Below the pieces are notes generated by a model that had not been told where the DNA came from, searched no databases, and worked only from the letters and a program-made list of their open reading frames with translations. Below are positions 1 through 17,834 of a DNA stretch of 64,000 bases, in pieces. Origin of the DNA: Isoperla grammatica (Eukaryota; Arthropoda; Insecta; Plecoptera; Perlodidae); contig OX246741.1 of the NCBI GenBank assembly GCA_945910005.1, forward strand, positions 7,568,611-7,632,610, read 5' to 3'. Each line of letters starts with the position of its first letter. Position 1 is the stretch's first letter. Made by a program: the position numbers and the translations under genes.

Positions 1-343
1 ACCACGGCTGTATATTCCAAACCTCGCCTCACTATAGTGCCTAATCTCCCTGTTAATAGCCTCTGGTTTAAATTAAATACGAAAGAAGCTGTATTCCAAA
101 CATATAAATTAAAATTTCATCTTGATTCTTGCTCTTATCATATCTTAATATATTAATTGAAAAAGTGTTGTAATTATAGACGGTTAATTTGATATTTCCA
201 AATCTTTGGTAATACTTTTATCTCTTTGAAATTCCGCGCGCTTTTCGTAGTGAAGTTCCTCTGGCGTCCCGAGCGGATGTTGTAACTGCCATCGTCGGAA
301 TGATTGGTCCAAGAGACGGTGACTTTTTTAGTTCTTCTCAAAC

Positions 344-3300
344 ATGGCTGCCTGCAAATTTTCAATCATTGTAAGTAAAACTAAAGATTTTTATATTTTG
401 TTGCGAATTTCTTTCGTGGGACAGTATGGTCATTTTTATTTCATAATACTCTGTTCTGGGAATTGGCTGGGAATATGTAAGTAGCTAAACAATCACCATT
501 GTAGGAAGGTAAGGCGTATCCAGTCCTTGGCTAAGCCTAGGACTAAAGAGGGTATGGGCATGCCCATAACCCTACACTGGCCATCCTGTCCTTCCATGGG
601 ACAGGAAAACAACAATAAAATTAATTAAGCCTAGGCCTGCCGCCTAGGGTGCCCTCGAAATTTGATTAGTTTATACTTAGAAAGTAGGTTTATGTTAGTA
701 ATGAATAGACTAGCCACTATCTGTGTATAGAGCTAGTCTAGATCCAGTATTCACCATAAACTTGGCTAGCACTTCGTGTCGTTGCAAGCTAGGGCCTAGG
801 CCTAGGCTAGGCCCTACCTACAGATGCAGTCAGCTGTTGTCAGGCCTAGGTGTAGGCGTAACCTCTAGGTCTCCACATCCGACGTACTCTAACTTACTCC
901 CTGCTCTACTTCGATCAGACCCGAGCAATCGCGAGTAGGCTTCTGAAACTTCAGAGCAACTCAGAGCACTGATGACGGACGAACGCGTTTCCAGTGCCGA
1001 GAGTAAACAAACTAACTAGGCATATAATAATAATAACTTACGGCAACTAACAACTTTCTTATCAACTGTCCTGTACAGGAAACATCCGTCGACACTTTCT
1101 TCCATGTTTACACAGAACACTTCATCGGCCATCTTCGTGCGCGAGTAACTTACTCTAGCTTGATCTGACTTCAAAACGAGAGTAAGAATATCTTGATTTA
1201 AGTTTCTCGGATCACTTTACTCTGGTCGGGCGAACACAACTCGAGTAGGAATGTGGCACGAACGAATGCATTTCCGTGATCTAGAGCAGCCAGATCAAGT
1301 AGAGTACGTTGGGCGAACAAACCTCTAGCCTACGCCTAGGCCTTCCACAAGAATAACCCCTCGAGTTAGGCTAGGGCTACGCCCAGGCCCAGGCCATACT
1401 TGGGAATGGAACTTTTAACAATAACGAGTTTGAATTATTACTATTATTATTACTAGCAAAACTCGGAAGTTGGCAGTTTGTAGAACACAAACATTATATC
1501 TCATTTTTGTACAAAATATGTAATTGGTTCGTAGCAGTGATTTCCCGAGTAGGCTACTCGGGAAATCACTGAGCATCAATGAGATTGAGAGTGAATGACG
1601 TTACATGCCGACTTTGGTCGAAGAATGTTTGATTATTGATTAACCGTTACACGTTTTGCATCTTATGCACTCTCTCCCCATGATAGAGCATGGGGGACAG
1701 TGCCAAAAATATAAAAGGTGTAGGTTAATCAAAAGGTAGCTGGCAAGCAAGCCCGCCTACTAGCTACGTATGGGCATGATGTATAGCCTGCATTGTTTTT
1801 TTGCATCAGCATTAACTCGTAGGCGGTTTGCGGATTATTTTAAATTACATTTTAAATTAAACGTAGCATGGAAAACTTAATATTTTAAGTACCGGTAATA
1901 TATAAATAAACTAAAATTAACTTTTAACTAGCAAGTTCATTTTTTGGAGTGAACTTGAACTGCAGAATTTTCAAAAGTGAACTTAGGTTACTTCTGTAGG
2001 CCTAAAGCTAATTTTTGGAGGGTGAACTACAACTTTCTTAAAGTTCTTTTTTAAATGAACTTCCCAAGCACAGTTGCACTAGCATAGGTTAATAATGTAA
2101 GATGTAATTTTTGTTGTTGCAGGTGAGGTCTCTCTCCTCATCTGCTGTACAGCAGCAAATGATCAAGGTATGTCTGGCCTACATATGGCTAAATTTCCTG
2201 TTTGATTTTTGTTCCTAGACATGGGCTAAGCATATATGCAGCGAATAAAGATTTGTGTTGCTTTGAATTGTGACATTTACCAACATTTCTTCCTTGTATT
2301 ATGCAGCCTCCAGTCCAGGTATTTGGATTGACGGGTCGATATGCGTGCGCATTGTACTCGGCTGGGAGCAAGCTCAAGCAGTTGGAGCCAATCGAGAAAG
2401 AACTCATCAAATTCCAAGTAAGCAGCTGAATTTAAGGAAGTTTGTTAATGGTCTTGGACCTTGGTCACATTCAATTTCTACTAACTAACCTTCCACTGAT
2501 TTCAGGGACTATTGAAAACTGATGTGGTTTTGAGAGAATTCATTGCCAATCCAACAATAAAACGCTCGTTAAAAGTCAGTGCTCTAAAGCAGGTCTCCGA
2601 CAAGTTCCCTCTTTCACCACCTTCAGCCAATCTTTTGGGTAACTACTATTTCCACACATATTCTTTAATTGTAAAGTAGGCTAGTAGTAAATAGTACAAA
2701 ACTTAATGGCTATCAACATATTCTATATATATTTCCTCAAGCAGATAGAAAGCGTACATCACAACATGAATATGCATAAGAATCCGTCGTCAATGATGAC
2801 GTCTGAGCATAACTTCATTGAAAAACGAGGTCAACTTGACTGTAACTGCCCTTATTTTATCTCATCAAGACAAAGTTCCACTATCCACATTTCAAATGAG
2901 AACATTGATAGTAGGCCTAGGCCTATGTAGGGCTATGTATTGTGAAGTTATTCCCGACCCATGTGTTTCAAACTGAAGCAATCGGGTGCACTGATGATGA
3001 GAAATAAACTTGGAGAATCTAGTACTTGCACACTCCCACAATCCAGCCTAATGGAGCAAGTTATTTTAATTAATACCATCTGTATCTCTTCTTGTAGGTC
3101 TGTTGGCAGAGAATGGTCGCCTGAAGAGTTTGGAAGGTGTGATCGGAGCCTTCAAGACCATCATGGCTGCGCACCGAGGAGAAGTGGTCTGCGAAGTCAT
3201 TACAGCAAAGGTGAGTGACCAGTCATTTTAATTAGGGTAGTGCATTACTGAATCTCTGTGACGTTAGGCCTACCTACAGCTTTCCAACACGTTACGCAAC

Positions 3301-4067
3301 ATAATTTGTGCACATTCCTGGTTTAATTCTTCTCCCACCTCTACCTTGGTCATTATCTTGCACCTGATCTTGATCTATCTCCCAATTATACATAGTGACC
3401 ACTGACCAGTGGGCCAACTAATGATGAGTGGATAATTTTCCATTAAGTGAATTACCCAAAGAAGGCCTAGTAGTACGGTACGTACTCGAATGTATTTTTT
3501 AAGTACTTCGCTATATAACGACCTTGGTGACAAACACCTGTTTAAAAAATCACTTGCCAGCTTGCCATTGGTGAAAAACCATCCTAGCCTGGTTGGCAAG
3601 TAAACAATAATTAAAAGTTTAAACATTACTCCTGTCCAAATAAAACATGCTAATACCTATTATTATAAAGTATAAAGTATGAACACACATTTTTATTTCT
3701 TGCTTGCTATTCCCTCATTGCTATGCTGTGGATACCACCAGTTTATGCTTACTAGATTGCACATACCTACCAGTACCCACAAAGAATTATGTTTCTTTAA
3801 AATGTTTTTGTTTTAATACAGTAGATATTGTCATCTTTTGTTGAATCTTTAATTTTGCTTTTTCAGCCTGTGGATGACGCTATGCGAAAGGAGCTCGAGA
3901 GTGCTCTGAAGGCTTTCGTCAGCAAGCAAGAAACAATTCTTCTAACTACTAAGGTGGATCCCTCCATTATTGGAGGAATGGTAGTTAGTATTGGTGACAA
4001 GTATGTGGACATGAGCATTTCCAGCAAGATTAACAAGTACACTGATGTAATCACTTCGGCTGTTTAA
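344..4067 (+). CDS. ATP5PO: ATP synthase peripheral stalk subunit OSCP (ATP5PO), 6 exons, complete
   Basis: Exons 344-370, 2123-2167, 2307-2417, 2506-2638, 3098-3210 and 3867-4067 join in frame to 209 residues plus stop; the family is usually about 210. All introns are GT-AG. The start MAACKFSII is followed by a Ser/Arg-rich stretch (VRSLSSSAVQQQ), which looks like a mitochondrial presequence. The mature part opens with PPVQVFGLTGRYACALYSA, the typical OSCP opening. The last exon carries the conserved C-terminal half (VDPSIIGGMVVSIGDKYVDM and SSKINKY). OSCP joins the F1 head to the peripheral stalk of mitochondrial ATP synthase. I chose the ATG at 344 because it directly precedes a good donor (ATT|GTAAGT) and gives a sensible presequence. 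Intron 1 (371-2122) is rich in AGGCCT words and fold-back repeats. Family assignment is certain; exon 1 is the least constrained part. Confidence 0.95.
541..632 (+). repeat. Dispersed short repeat family, copy 1
   Basis: This block has the order ACTAAAGAGGGTATGGGCAT, GCCCAT, CACTGGCCATCCTGTCC, CATGGGACAGG, then an A-rich tail with AATAAAATTAATT. Near-identical copies lie on the opposite strand at 33061-33147 and 45808-45890, and a partial copy on the same strand at 52970-53040. It contains the palindrome ATGGGCATGCCCAT. The constant A/T tail suggests the 3' end of a retroposon (SINE or LINE), but no coding part is visible. Confidence 0.7.
875..1320. repeat. Fold-back repeat cluster in ATP5PO intron 1
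   Basis: The left part contains CGTACTCTAACTTACTCC and CTGCTCTACTTCGATC. The right part contains, inverted, GATCTAGAGCAGCCAGATCA and AGTAGAGTACGTTGGGCG. Further diverged GAGTA/TACTC-containing copies lie between them. This looks like a small DNA transposon with complex or repeated inverted ends. I found no target duplication. Confidence 0.4.
1535..1571. repeat. 37-bp near-perfect palindrome
   Basis: Two 18-base arms (CAGTGATTTCCCGAGTAG and its exact reverse complement) flank a single G. It lies in ATP5PO intron 1, which also contains many shorter GAGTA/TACTC words. As RNA it would form a perfect hairpin with almost no loop. Confidence 0.8.
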
Positions 4068-4138
4068 TCTTCACACCATGTTCAAAATGTTTAGACTAAC
4101 GTCCTTGTAGATATTTATGTATGTTTGTAGCTACTGAG

Positions 4139-4144
4139 AATAAA
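4139..4144 (+). terminator. poly(A) signal of ATP5PO
   Basis: AATAAA lies 72 bases after the ATP5PO stop codon, followed by a T-rich stretch (TTGTTTTATTTTT). The position is normal for a short animal 3' UTR. Cleavage would fall around 4155-4165. Confidence 0.7.
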
Positions 4145-5073
4145 TTTCAGGAATTACACTTGTTTTATTTTTGATGGGCTACCTGAAGCTGTACATATTC
4201 TGTTATTAAATACACTGTAGTTTATTTTCTATTTTATTTTATTACCGTAATAGATAGGCCTACACATCCATAGGATTGTTAATCCGTAATCTGAAATAAT
4301 ATTATGTATCCATTTGGGATAAACTGTTACCTGTACAAAGCCATTATGATAAGAAGAACAGGACTGTTATAGTCCTTCTCACAGATGGTAGACCACGAAA
4401 TAATGGCCCAAATGCATAGTTCACAGTCAGGCTCTCCTCAACATAGCTTCACCTAGCCAACGGTCACAGAGCCATCCACATGGCAATGCCGGTGATTGGT
4501 TGGGCAAGGCTGGGTTGAGGAAGGCTCGAGTCTGGACTATCATACGAACCTAGTCTTTGTGGTAGACTATAGCTGTTAAGAAGCTACAGTACCAGGGATG
4601 CCACAGGACAGGAAAAACTTGAGCCAATTTCAAGTCATACATGGACTACACTCATCCAAAGATATGAGTATCCGTGGTTCAAGCCTGAAAGCCAGCTTGT
4701 GTACATAACATTATTCATGTTTTCTTCTGAAAAACTAGATTTGTACACGGAGGAGGAATGAGTTATCATTCCTCCAAATTTTGAATACTCCCGCCACCCC
4801 GACGAAATGGAATCCCACCGCCACCCAAGTTGTTTACATTCATGTTACTTAACCTCAAAATAGTTCTTGTAAATACATTCGAAGTGTTCCAAGATTGTTT
4901 GGGATAATGATCAGTTTTTAAACTTTAGTGAAGTGTAGTTACTGAAATTGTGGGCGTAAGACTTTATAAATTTAAATGCAGGCCTAAGCCTAGATCTAGA
5001 CTAGGCCTTAGTAATATAGCTTGACTTGTCAGTGACTAGGCCTAGGGCATACGCCCTTCTTGAGCAAACCATC
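4145..5073. other. Intergenic region ATP5PO-TMEM39 with a fold-back element
   Basis: No coding sequence is visible. Around 4413-4545 there is an imperfect inverted repeat: GGCTCTCCTCAACATAGCTT on the left is matched on the other strand by GCCTTCCTCAACCCAGCCTT on the right, with outer parts of both arms containing ATAGTYC. It is probably a decayed MITE. The last 300 bases before TMEM39 should contain its promoter, but I see no TATA box or CpG-rich core. Confidence 0.45.
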
Positions 5074-10594
<5,521 letters not shown>

Positions 10595-12419
10595 AGGGCG
10601 TGAAAACGTCAGACTGTCGGACGTGTCTAACGCTGTACAAAAATCAATGGTTGCACAATTAATGACTTCACCAAGTTTTTGTGCACGGTTATTCCACGAA
10701 TTACACATCTGCCCTCACAAATATCCGTGATGGTGAATGTTACTTTTTAGATAAATACTACATTGTTGGTTATTTAATTTTTTTGTACTAAGAAATGTAA
10801 ATATGATCTCTCATTGTTCACACATTTTAAAACGTTTCATACACATGTTTACTTGTGGTATTTATGTTGATAGAATGTGGACAGAGAAAGATATATTGTT
10901 TTCACTATCTACGTGTCACGACCTGTGATTATCAATGTTTGAAATATGCTGTAGTGACCCGACCTCCCCCCTACCTAACCCCGCTATCGGAGTCTCGGCG
11001 GGTAATATAAATATTTCATTTCAATTCATTTCATTTCTTAGCTGTGTAACCACAATACAAGATTGTATGTACATTGTCAAGATGGGTTAAATATCACACA
11101 AAGATTAATCAAATGTCACATTGGTACCAACTATCTCATTTACACAAGGTTGTGTATTAATAATATTGATACAATTATTAGTTTTTGCACTAATTTATAC
11201 CACAGATCCAATTGTTTGTAATAATGCAAAATAATGTCAGTAAGTAATCGGTCTCAAAGTAATTTGTTGAAGAGATCGGCAACAGTAAAAAGGTTTTTAA
11301 AATATTTGTCTAGTGGTGAGTAAGGCAGTGAGCAACAATTTTATTCATAAATAGTTTTGTTTACTCAGATAGATATGATGTAACAACCTGTTTCATGATA
11401 AAGGCCCCGTAGAGAAAAACGTCTAACTTTGTAACAAAAAAATCAACTATTACATTGGGAAGTGAAAAAAGTATGTTGCCCGTGTTTGTAAGTAAAGGCC
11501 TATCCTATTTCAGAAGATCAAACGTGTACTGTATTGGGAACTGTGGAATATTTCCTATTAGTTGGTTTTTACGTTTAGTAGAATGTTGTTAAGTAGCCTG
11601 TAGTTGGAAAAAACTACATTTGGAAGAACACAACAATCAGAAGTGAAACACTTTGCAAAAAACTAACGTTTACGTGTGGTAAAGTGGTGCTGAGATTGAT
11701 AATTAGTAGACCTATTTACTAATTTGTGTGTATTGTATTCATTGAACTGCTACCGAGGTGGTAGCATTTCATTGGTATAGGAAGCTGGTTTAGAAAAGGG
11801 AAGGTTGGGCTATTAAATAAAATGTTTACTCATCTCTGTTAATTACTTATTATACTGATTTTATATTTTGCGCTTATATTAAACATACTGTTACCCTTTG
11901 CTCTTGTTATTTTATTTTTATTGTACATTTTAAATTAACACCTTGAAACAAATAAAACAATATGACATATTGAACGGCATTTTTTTATGTGCCCTACGTA
12001 AGATTATGGTTTTATGTTCTACCAGACCATCATAGCTTTAGAATGTTCTTAAAAAATAAAATAACTATTTTTCAATTTCAGCTACTTATTAGTTATTTTC
12101 ACGATGGCAACCATAGTAAGTGTAACATGTAACTTATATCTACATATTCAGATTCAGATTATACAACCGGAATCGATGGCTATACCACAGATAACTAATT
12201 GGTAATTAATAATTATACATTTCGTGTGGTCCACTTGACAGGGTATATCACTATCTTTGGTGTGGTCATTGTGAGGAATAATTTTTCGAAACATTCAAAA
12301 TATTCCGCCATTGTACCGAGATGAAGTAGATACTGCGTTTTATAAGAAGGTGTGGCCAAACGTTTTGTTTATTTTGAAGGTATCGCGGGAGTCCTGTGTG
12401 TGTCATTTTGTGCAGATAA
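10595..12419. other. TMEM39 3' UTR/intergenic region before MBTPS2
   Basis: No coding sequence is visible. At 10955-11040 a SINE-like block has a GC-rich body (GACCCGACCTCCCCCC ... GAGTCTCGGCGGG) and a tail of ATTTC-type repeats. The first convincing poly(A) signal for TMEM39 is AATAAA at 11816-11821, which implies a 3' UTR of about 1.2 kb. The rest is AT-rich. The MBTPS2 promoter should lie in the last few hundred bases (ATTCCGCCATTGTACCGAG near 12302-12320). Confidence 0.5.
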
Positions 12420-15400
12420 ATGGATCCCTTTAATTTTTTGGTTGTTGTTTCATTACTCTACTGTGCTTTATTCTTCCTAGATACCGTTTTCAAGGTAAGG
12501 GACTGAAGCATGTCCACATGTTACCCATTTCTTACTTTTATATTATGCCTGTCAAAATACAAATTTTAGGTTAAAGTCGACCGTTTTGTCTAAAGCCTAC
12601 CTATTCCTAGATGGAGCCTAGTGTATAACAATATTAAAGCATGCCTTATATTTCCTAATCATTAGTAGGCCTAATATTAATCTGTCTATAAAGGCGTAGG
12701 GCCTATAATAGTCTAGGACCTAAGCCTAGGCTAGGCCTAGGCCTACGTCAGGCAGATAGCTCGGGCATAGACCGTGATAAACCCAACCGTAAGCAGAGTG
12801 CTAACGATATAAACCAATCAATGCGACTGCGTTCTTTATGCATCTTTTGAAAACATTTAAGTGCAGTTAGCATTGTCCATATTTTTGTTTCATGTGATTG
12901 TGCTAGCCTAGCCTAGGCCCTACGCCTAAACGACGAGTTGATTATGGACAGATCCTGTAAAGTGACCAGTTCGCCCGGCTCGATCTCGACCGAAATGCCT
13001 GGTCTGGAAAGATTCAGCTCCTAGTGGGTTCATGAATAACCCGGATCTACTACTAGTAGGGCCTATTGTGTACAAACAGTCCTTAGGAATTAGGGAAACC
13101 GGTCGTACTGCTCAATTCCCTCGATGTTTCTTAAATAAAGAATGTCGTCTTCTATTTCAGTCATGTTCTCATCACCCATACTTATACTTTCTGGAGAACA
13201 CTGGACTTCATGTGGAAGTACTGAGAGTACGTTGGTTCACAACTGTATTCAACAGATCAATTCAGAAGTGGGGTAGTGTCAGGCCCAAGCTGGTTCGTGG
13301 CTGGTTCACTGTGGGATCATGGGTCTCAATGGCAATGTTACCTGTGGCAATTTACATAGTCTCACATTCAACACTGACAATTTTATTCAAAAGTGGTAAC
13401 ACCGACAACTCCCAGCCAGTTGCGATGATGGAGCCAATAGTCCCGGGTATAACATTGCCAACTGAAGACTTGGGGTATTATATTGCCACACTGGCCATGT
13501 GCAGCATTGTGCACGAAATGGGGCACGCTCTAGCAGCGGTGAGGTAAGCTCACCTATATTATAAATACTTAGGCTAGACTGTAATCCTAATTTCTATATG
13601 TGCATTATTTGTAGGATCACAACCGAAGTGTCCTATGTAGGAGAGGTGTAAATATACATTACAGTACCTAGATGCTACATTTCATGAAACATCTTTCTAA
13701 TGAAAATGTTACTTGTTTAGGTAACTCTTTTTTATGGAGAAAGTGAACAATATTAATAATAATAATTGTGGTTGAGGAGAGGGAGTGGTGAGGAAGGACA
13801 GGGAAAAGTGGAGACGAGAACTTGTTTAAACATTCAATAATAATAAATCTAACCTAGAACTTTTTAAACAGTTTCCTATCTGTTGTAGGGAGCGTGTACG
13901 AGTGTTTGGGGTGGGGCTAGCTGTGGTGATAGTCTTACCTGTCGCTTACGTTGAGCTCAGTACAGAACAGCTCCAAGCTTTGGCACCAAGTCGACAACTG
14001 TGTATTATGACAGCCGGTAAGCTACCATTTAAATCTGTCTTCAAATAAATGAGAAAAGTGTTTTGGATACAGTGCTCATAAGAGAATGCAAGATTAAAAG
14101 CAAAAAAAATGTATTCAAATGAAGGTAATGGGGAGGTGTAATATGGATGAAGGCGTTTGTTTTCGTGGACTGAAGTGCTGGTATTGAACGGAGGTTTAAA
14201 CAAAGTGTATTCCTGTCGATTGGTACCTCAAAAGCAGCAAAATTCCACTGCAAAATGTGCCATTTTCCAGTTATAACATCAGAATTTGTATTAATTAGCA
14301 GGTTGGCAGGTTGGCAACCCGTTTGCACTTGAAATGTGTGTATGGTAATACTGGAGCCATCACAGCAAGGCACATGTCCAGACTATTAAATTCTATGATG
14401 TTTTCTACTGATATTAGTTCATGTATATCTAGTTGTTGTGGGGGTAGACAATAAATATGAATTACACATTTATCTTGTTAGCTTGATGATCTACAGATGA
14501 TGGTGTGATGGTTTTACATGCTCGACATAATCTGCAGATGTAATGTGTTAAATTTGCTTCGTTGGACAGGGGTGTGGCACAACATAGTGCTGTCTGGTCT
14601 TACTCTCTGCCTGTCTGGCGTGCTGCCTCTACTCCTGTCTCCGATGTACGCCACAAACCTTGGAGTGTCCGTAGCGTACTTGGTGCCCGACTCTTCGCTG
14701 GTTGGCGCCACCGGTCTCCGAGAGGGAGATCATATAACGAGCATCAACGACTGTGCTCTCACGGACCAGCTTCGTTGGCAACACTGTATCCGAGAAGCTA
14801 TCGCGCACCAACCCGCGGGGTATTGCGTTGCTAAGGAAGTGACTTCAATAGCTGGTACGTAAGTCTTAAAAGGCATGTCAAATTGGAGTGTTTGCTTTTG
14901 TGTTTTAAACAGGCTTACCTTACTTGATTGGTATATACGTAAAATTCCATTGTGGAGCACAAAAACAATGGAGGAACAGATGTTGTTCATTACTGGTGTA
15001 GATCTCTATAAACAAGCATACATGCACAATGATTCAATTCAATACTAATCCCTTGATAATAAACTTGTGTGTTGCAGGGACTGATGACTCACAGTGTTGT
15101 CCAGAGAGTGAAGTGCATAACTTGTGTTTCCAACTACTGCCCAACAAGAGCTTCTATTGTTTGCGAGCTAGGAGTGTAGTAGACAACGCAGAGAGAACAT
15201 GCTCACAGGGTAACACACTATTTTTCCATTGTTAGTTACACCATATTGTATTATTATAACTGGCAGTTTTACTTGTAATAGGCCCTGCTTATGAAAGACA
15301 AATATGAGTAGACACTCCAAACCTGTAGTCCTTGCATCAAAATGAAGTATAGGCCTACAAATGTTCATTTAAAAGATATCAAGAGTTTAATAGCTTTCAA

Positions 15401-16486
15401 AAAATTGTTACCATATTTAAAATACAGTAAATAAATATACTAGTGTATATAGTTATTTTTCCCTTTCAGCTTCGGACTGTTCAGGGGACACGCATTGCCT
15501 GCTACCTGTACTGCACAATTCGACAAAGTTGATCCGGATCCGTCGGACAAGCTCCCAGTCTGTCCTGTTCGTGGGTCATCCCGCGGATATCTACCACTCT
15601 GTGCGGGTCAGCAATTACGTGCCTTCGTATGCCTGGGTGTCCGTCAACCTGCCGGGCATATTGGATAGACTATGTGAGTTTCTGTCGGTAGTTCTCGACC
15701 CTTTAGCTTCCATGACCCACTCGACGCCGTCAAATAATTTGGTGACCAAACAATTCAATTCAATTTGTACTGTTTTTGTTTAAAATCAATGTTAATTTAG
15801 GTGACAAGCATGCAGAGAAAGGGTGGGTAGAAGTTTTCGAGCAGAGAAGATCTTAGAAATACCACATGATGAAAAGGGTTGAAATATTTTCACTTTGCAC
15901 ACCAAAAGATGTACCTATGTAAAAAAGCTGCTAAAAAATATACATATAGTCATATAAATATTTCCACTACATATCCTTGTACCAACATGTGAAATACTTG
16001 AATTACATACCATGAGGATAAATGTCAAACCTAGACTGGCTTTTAATGCATTTGAGTGAAGGTTAATTATTGTATGCTGCTTCTTTTGGTCAGGGTGTAC
16101 CACTTGACCAAGAACTAAATGAAAAATTAGAATTTACTTTGAAATAGTGTTCATAAAATAAATTTTGTTTTGTCTGTGGTTGTTGTTCAAACAATGCTTT
16201 CAATTACAAAAATTTAGGTCTAGAAAAACTGGAAACTAAATGTCGACACTTTGCTCCGTCAGGTTACTACGTGGCGACATTGTCAGGCGGTCTGGCGCTG
16301 GTAAATCTGGTGCCTTGTTTCTGGTTCGACGGGCAACACATCGTCGTGGCGCTCACACATCTGCTGTTGGCGAACCTGCTGGGCAAGAAGACGAGAGAAG
16401 TCACCGCCTTGTGCGTGACTCTGGCAGGAACTCTGCTCCTTTCTGTCGGCGTGTTGGTGGCAGTGCACAATGCTGTGACTAGGTAG
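12420..16486 (+). CDS. MBTPS2: Membrane-bound transcription factor site-2 protease (MBTPS2/S2P), 7 exons, complete
   Basis: Exons 12420-12494, 13161-13543, 13889-14016, 14570-14854, 15078-15209, 15470-15673 and 16263-16486 join in frame to 476 residues. S2P is an M50 zinc metalloprotease that cuts SREBP and ATF6 within the Golgi membrane after site-1 cleavage. The catalytic motif HEMGH (HExxH) lies at about residues 143-147. The third zinc ligand is in NLVPCFWFDG, Asp about 425; the family has LDG or FDG there. A PDZ-like segment (GVSVAYLVPDSSL ... GLREGDHITSIND) and a Cys-rich lumenal region (ECC-type TDDSQCCPE, DCSGDTHCLL) sit between the two. The N-terminus MDPFNFLVVVSLLYCALFFL is a membrane segment, as in vertebrates. 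Human S2P has 519 residues with a poly-serine tract; that tract is missing here, which explains most of the length difference. The start is the only ATG that leads straight into this helix and a consensus donor. Confidence 0.95.
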
Positions 16487-17062
16487 CACTCACCTACCAG
16501 GGCCCGTCTGGTGGCTACACAGTTATCTTTCAGGAAGAATCTGGACAACCACTGAAGAATTTCCTGTGTGGATATAATAACAGCTCTATGAGCTACAAAT
16601 TTAATGCAGGTATTTAAATGAAAATTTGGGCTTGGACCATTTATGGGCTTATTGAACAGGATGGTTTTATAGTTCTTTTTGTTACCTAATTTTAATTAGA
16701 GTTAAAATAGTTGTTTTATTTCCAATTTTGTACATGCAATACAAGATTTTGTATAGGCCTACAGTTTGACTCTTTGGGTAGGCCTATGCCCCTTTTAATC
16801 CCAGTATAAACAAGTACGTATAGCTTGTACATTTACCACACTACGTATATCTATATTATGACAAGGGTACATACTGTGCATGCATATACATGATATGTAT
16901 GATAGTGTTCAACTTGAGTTCATATTTATACAATGAGGCTAGTCAAGACTATGCATAGGTGATTGAAATTTCATCAGATCAGTAGATATTGAAGTCAAAG
17001 AGTGTGTATGCTACAAGCATTTGACTAGTCTACTCTCTAGTTTTGAGGGTAAACTATACAAA

Positions 17063-17068
17063 AATAAA
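17063..17068 (+). terminator. Candidate poly(A) signal of MBTPS2
   Basis: AATAAA, 577 bases after the MBTPS2 stop. It faces the candidate signal of LYRM2 35 bases further on. Confidence 0.5.
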
Positions 17069-17103
17069 TGAAACAAACAATCACAAAGAAACTGCGTAAC
17101 AAT

Positions 17104-17109
17104 TTTATT
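17104..17109 (-). terminator. Candidate poly(A) signal of LYRM2
   Basis: TTTATT on +, which is AATAAA on the minus strand, about 730 bases past the LYRM2 stop. If used, the LYRM2 3' UTR would include the neighbouring (GA)n tract and the two genes' 3' ends would nearly meet or overlap. Confidence 0.45.
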
Positions 17110-17131
17110 GATGCCGAGTAGCCGTTACTAA

Positions 17132-17132
17132 A

Positions 17133-17163
<31 letters not shown>

Positions 17164-17215
17164 TATCTCCCCTCTCTTTCTCTCTCTCTCTCTCTATCTC
17201 CCCTCTCTTTCACTC
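17132..17215. repeat. (CT)n-rich microsatellite
   Basis: CT dinucleotide runs, interrupted twice by the block ATCTCCCCTCTCTTTC, so the tract is itself partly a tandem duplication. Confidence 0.9.
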
Positions 17216-17834
17216 ACACACAGCTCAGTTAGCACTATGGTGTGCCAGTTGTGTGTGCCATTATGCTTAATCTGGACACAATAGCCCAGATCAGCTCTAC
17301 TTCGGTGACTGACAATAAGTGACTACCGTAGTGATGAAGTCTCTGCAGAAGGTTAGGACACAAACAATTGGGGCAATTGTCTTAGTTGTGTCTGGGGAAA
17401 GGAGAATGGAGGCCAACGGCTCACCTGAAACGTGGTAAGTGAATATAATTTAATATAATATAATACATATAAGTACAGTATATTGTTAAACTAATATTGT
17501 CTTGTATTATGTGCAATACCTAGACAGCATCACATTGGTCATACTTCCTATTGCAAAAACATCAGCCGGCAGTAACATCAAGAAAAACAGCACACATAAA
17601 ACAGGGGGGGTGTATACTCATAGTTCTACTGTATTTAGAATAGAAATTAAATCACAATATTCCTATCATACGATTTAATTGATGGTTACAATAATGATGA
17701 GACATTTGGAAAAGGAGTATGGCTAATGGTTATGAATATCCTTCTTCCATCTACCTAACTAAGGAATATCCACTGTTCTGTGTGGGTATTTGTTCGGTAG
17801 CATTGGAAGTTGATGATCACCATGAACGGAGCCG

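Larger units (their letters stand above)
16487..17834. other. Convergent 3' region between MBTPS2 and LYRM2
   Basis: No conserved coding sequence. It holds the facing poly(A) signals of the two genes and an impure (CT)n microsatellite. A short open stretch beginning ATGAAGTCTCTGCAG at about 17334 ends at a good donor (GTGGTAAGT near 17433), but no partner exon was found. Confidence 0.6.

Noticed and set aside
13032..13160. Extension of MBTPS2 exon 2 upstream (MNNPDLLLVG...)
   Set aside because: The stretch is intronic: the acceptor TCTATTTCAG at 13160 joins in phase to the true first exon at 12420-12494, which encodes the expected N-terminal helix.
17334..17434. Possible first exon MKSLQKVRTQ... 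or MEANGSPET with donor GTGGTAAGT
   Set aside because: No partner exon, no known family, and it lies in the convergent 3' region of two genes.
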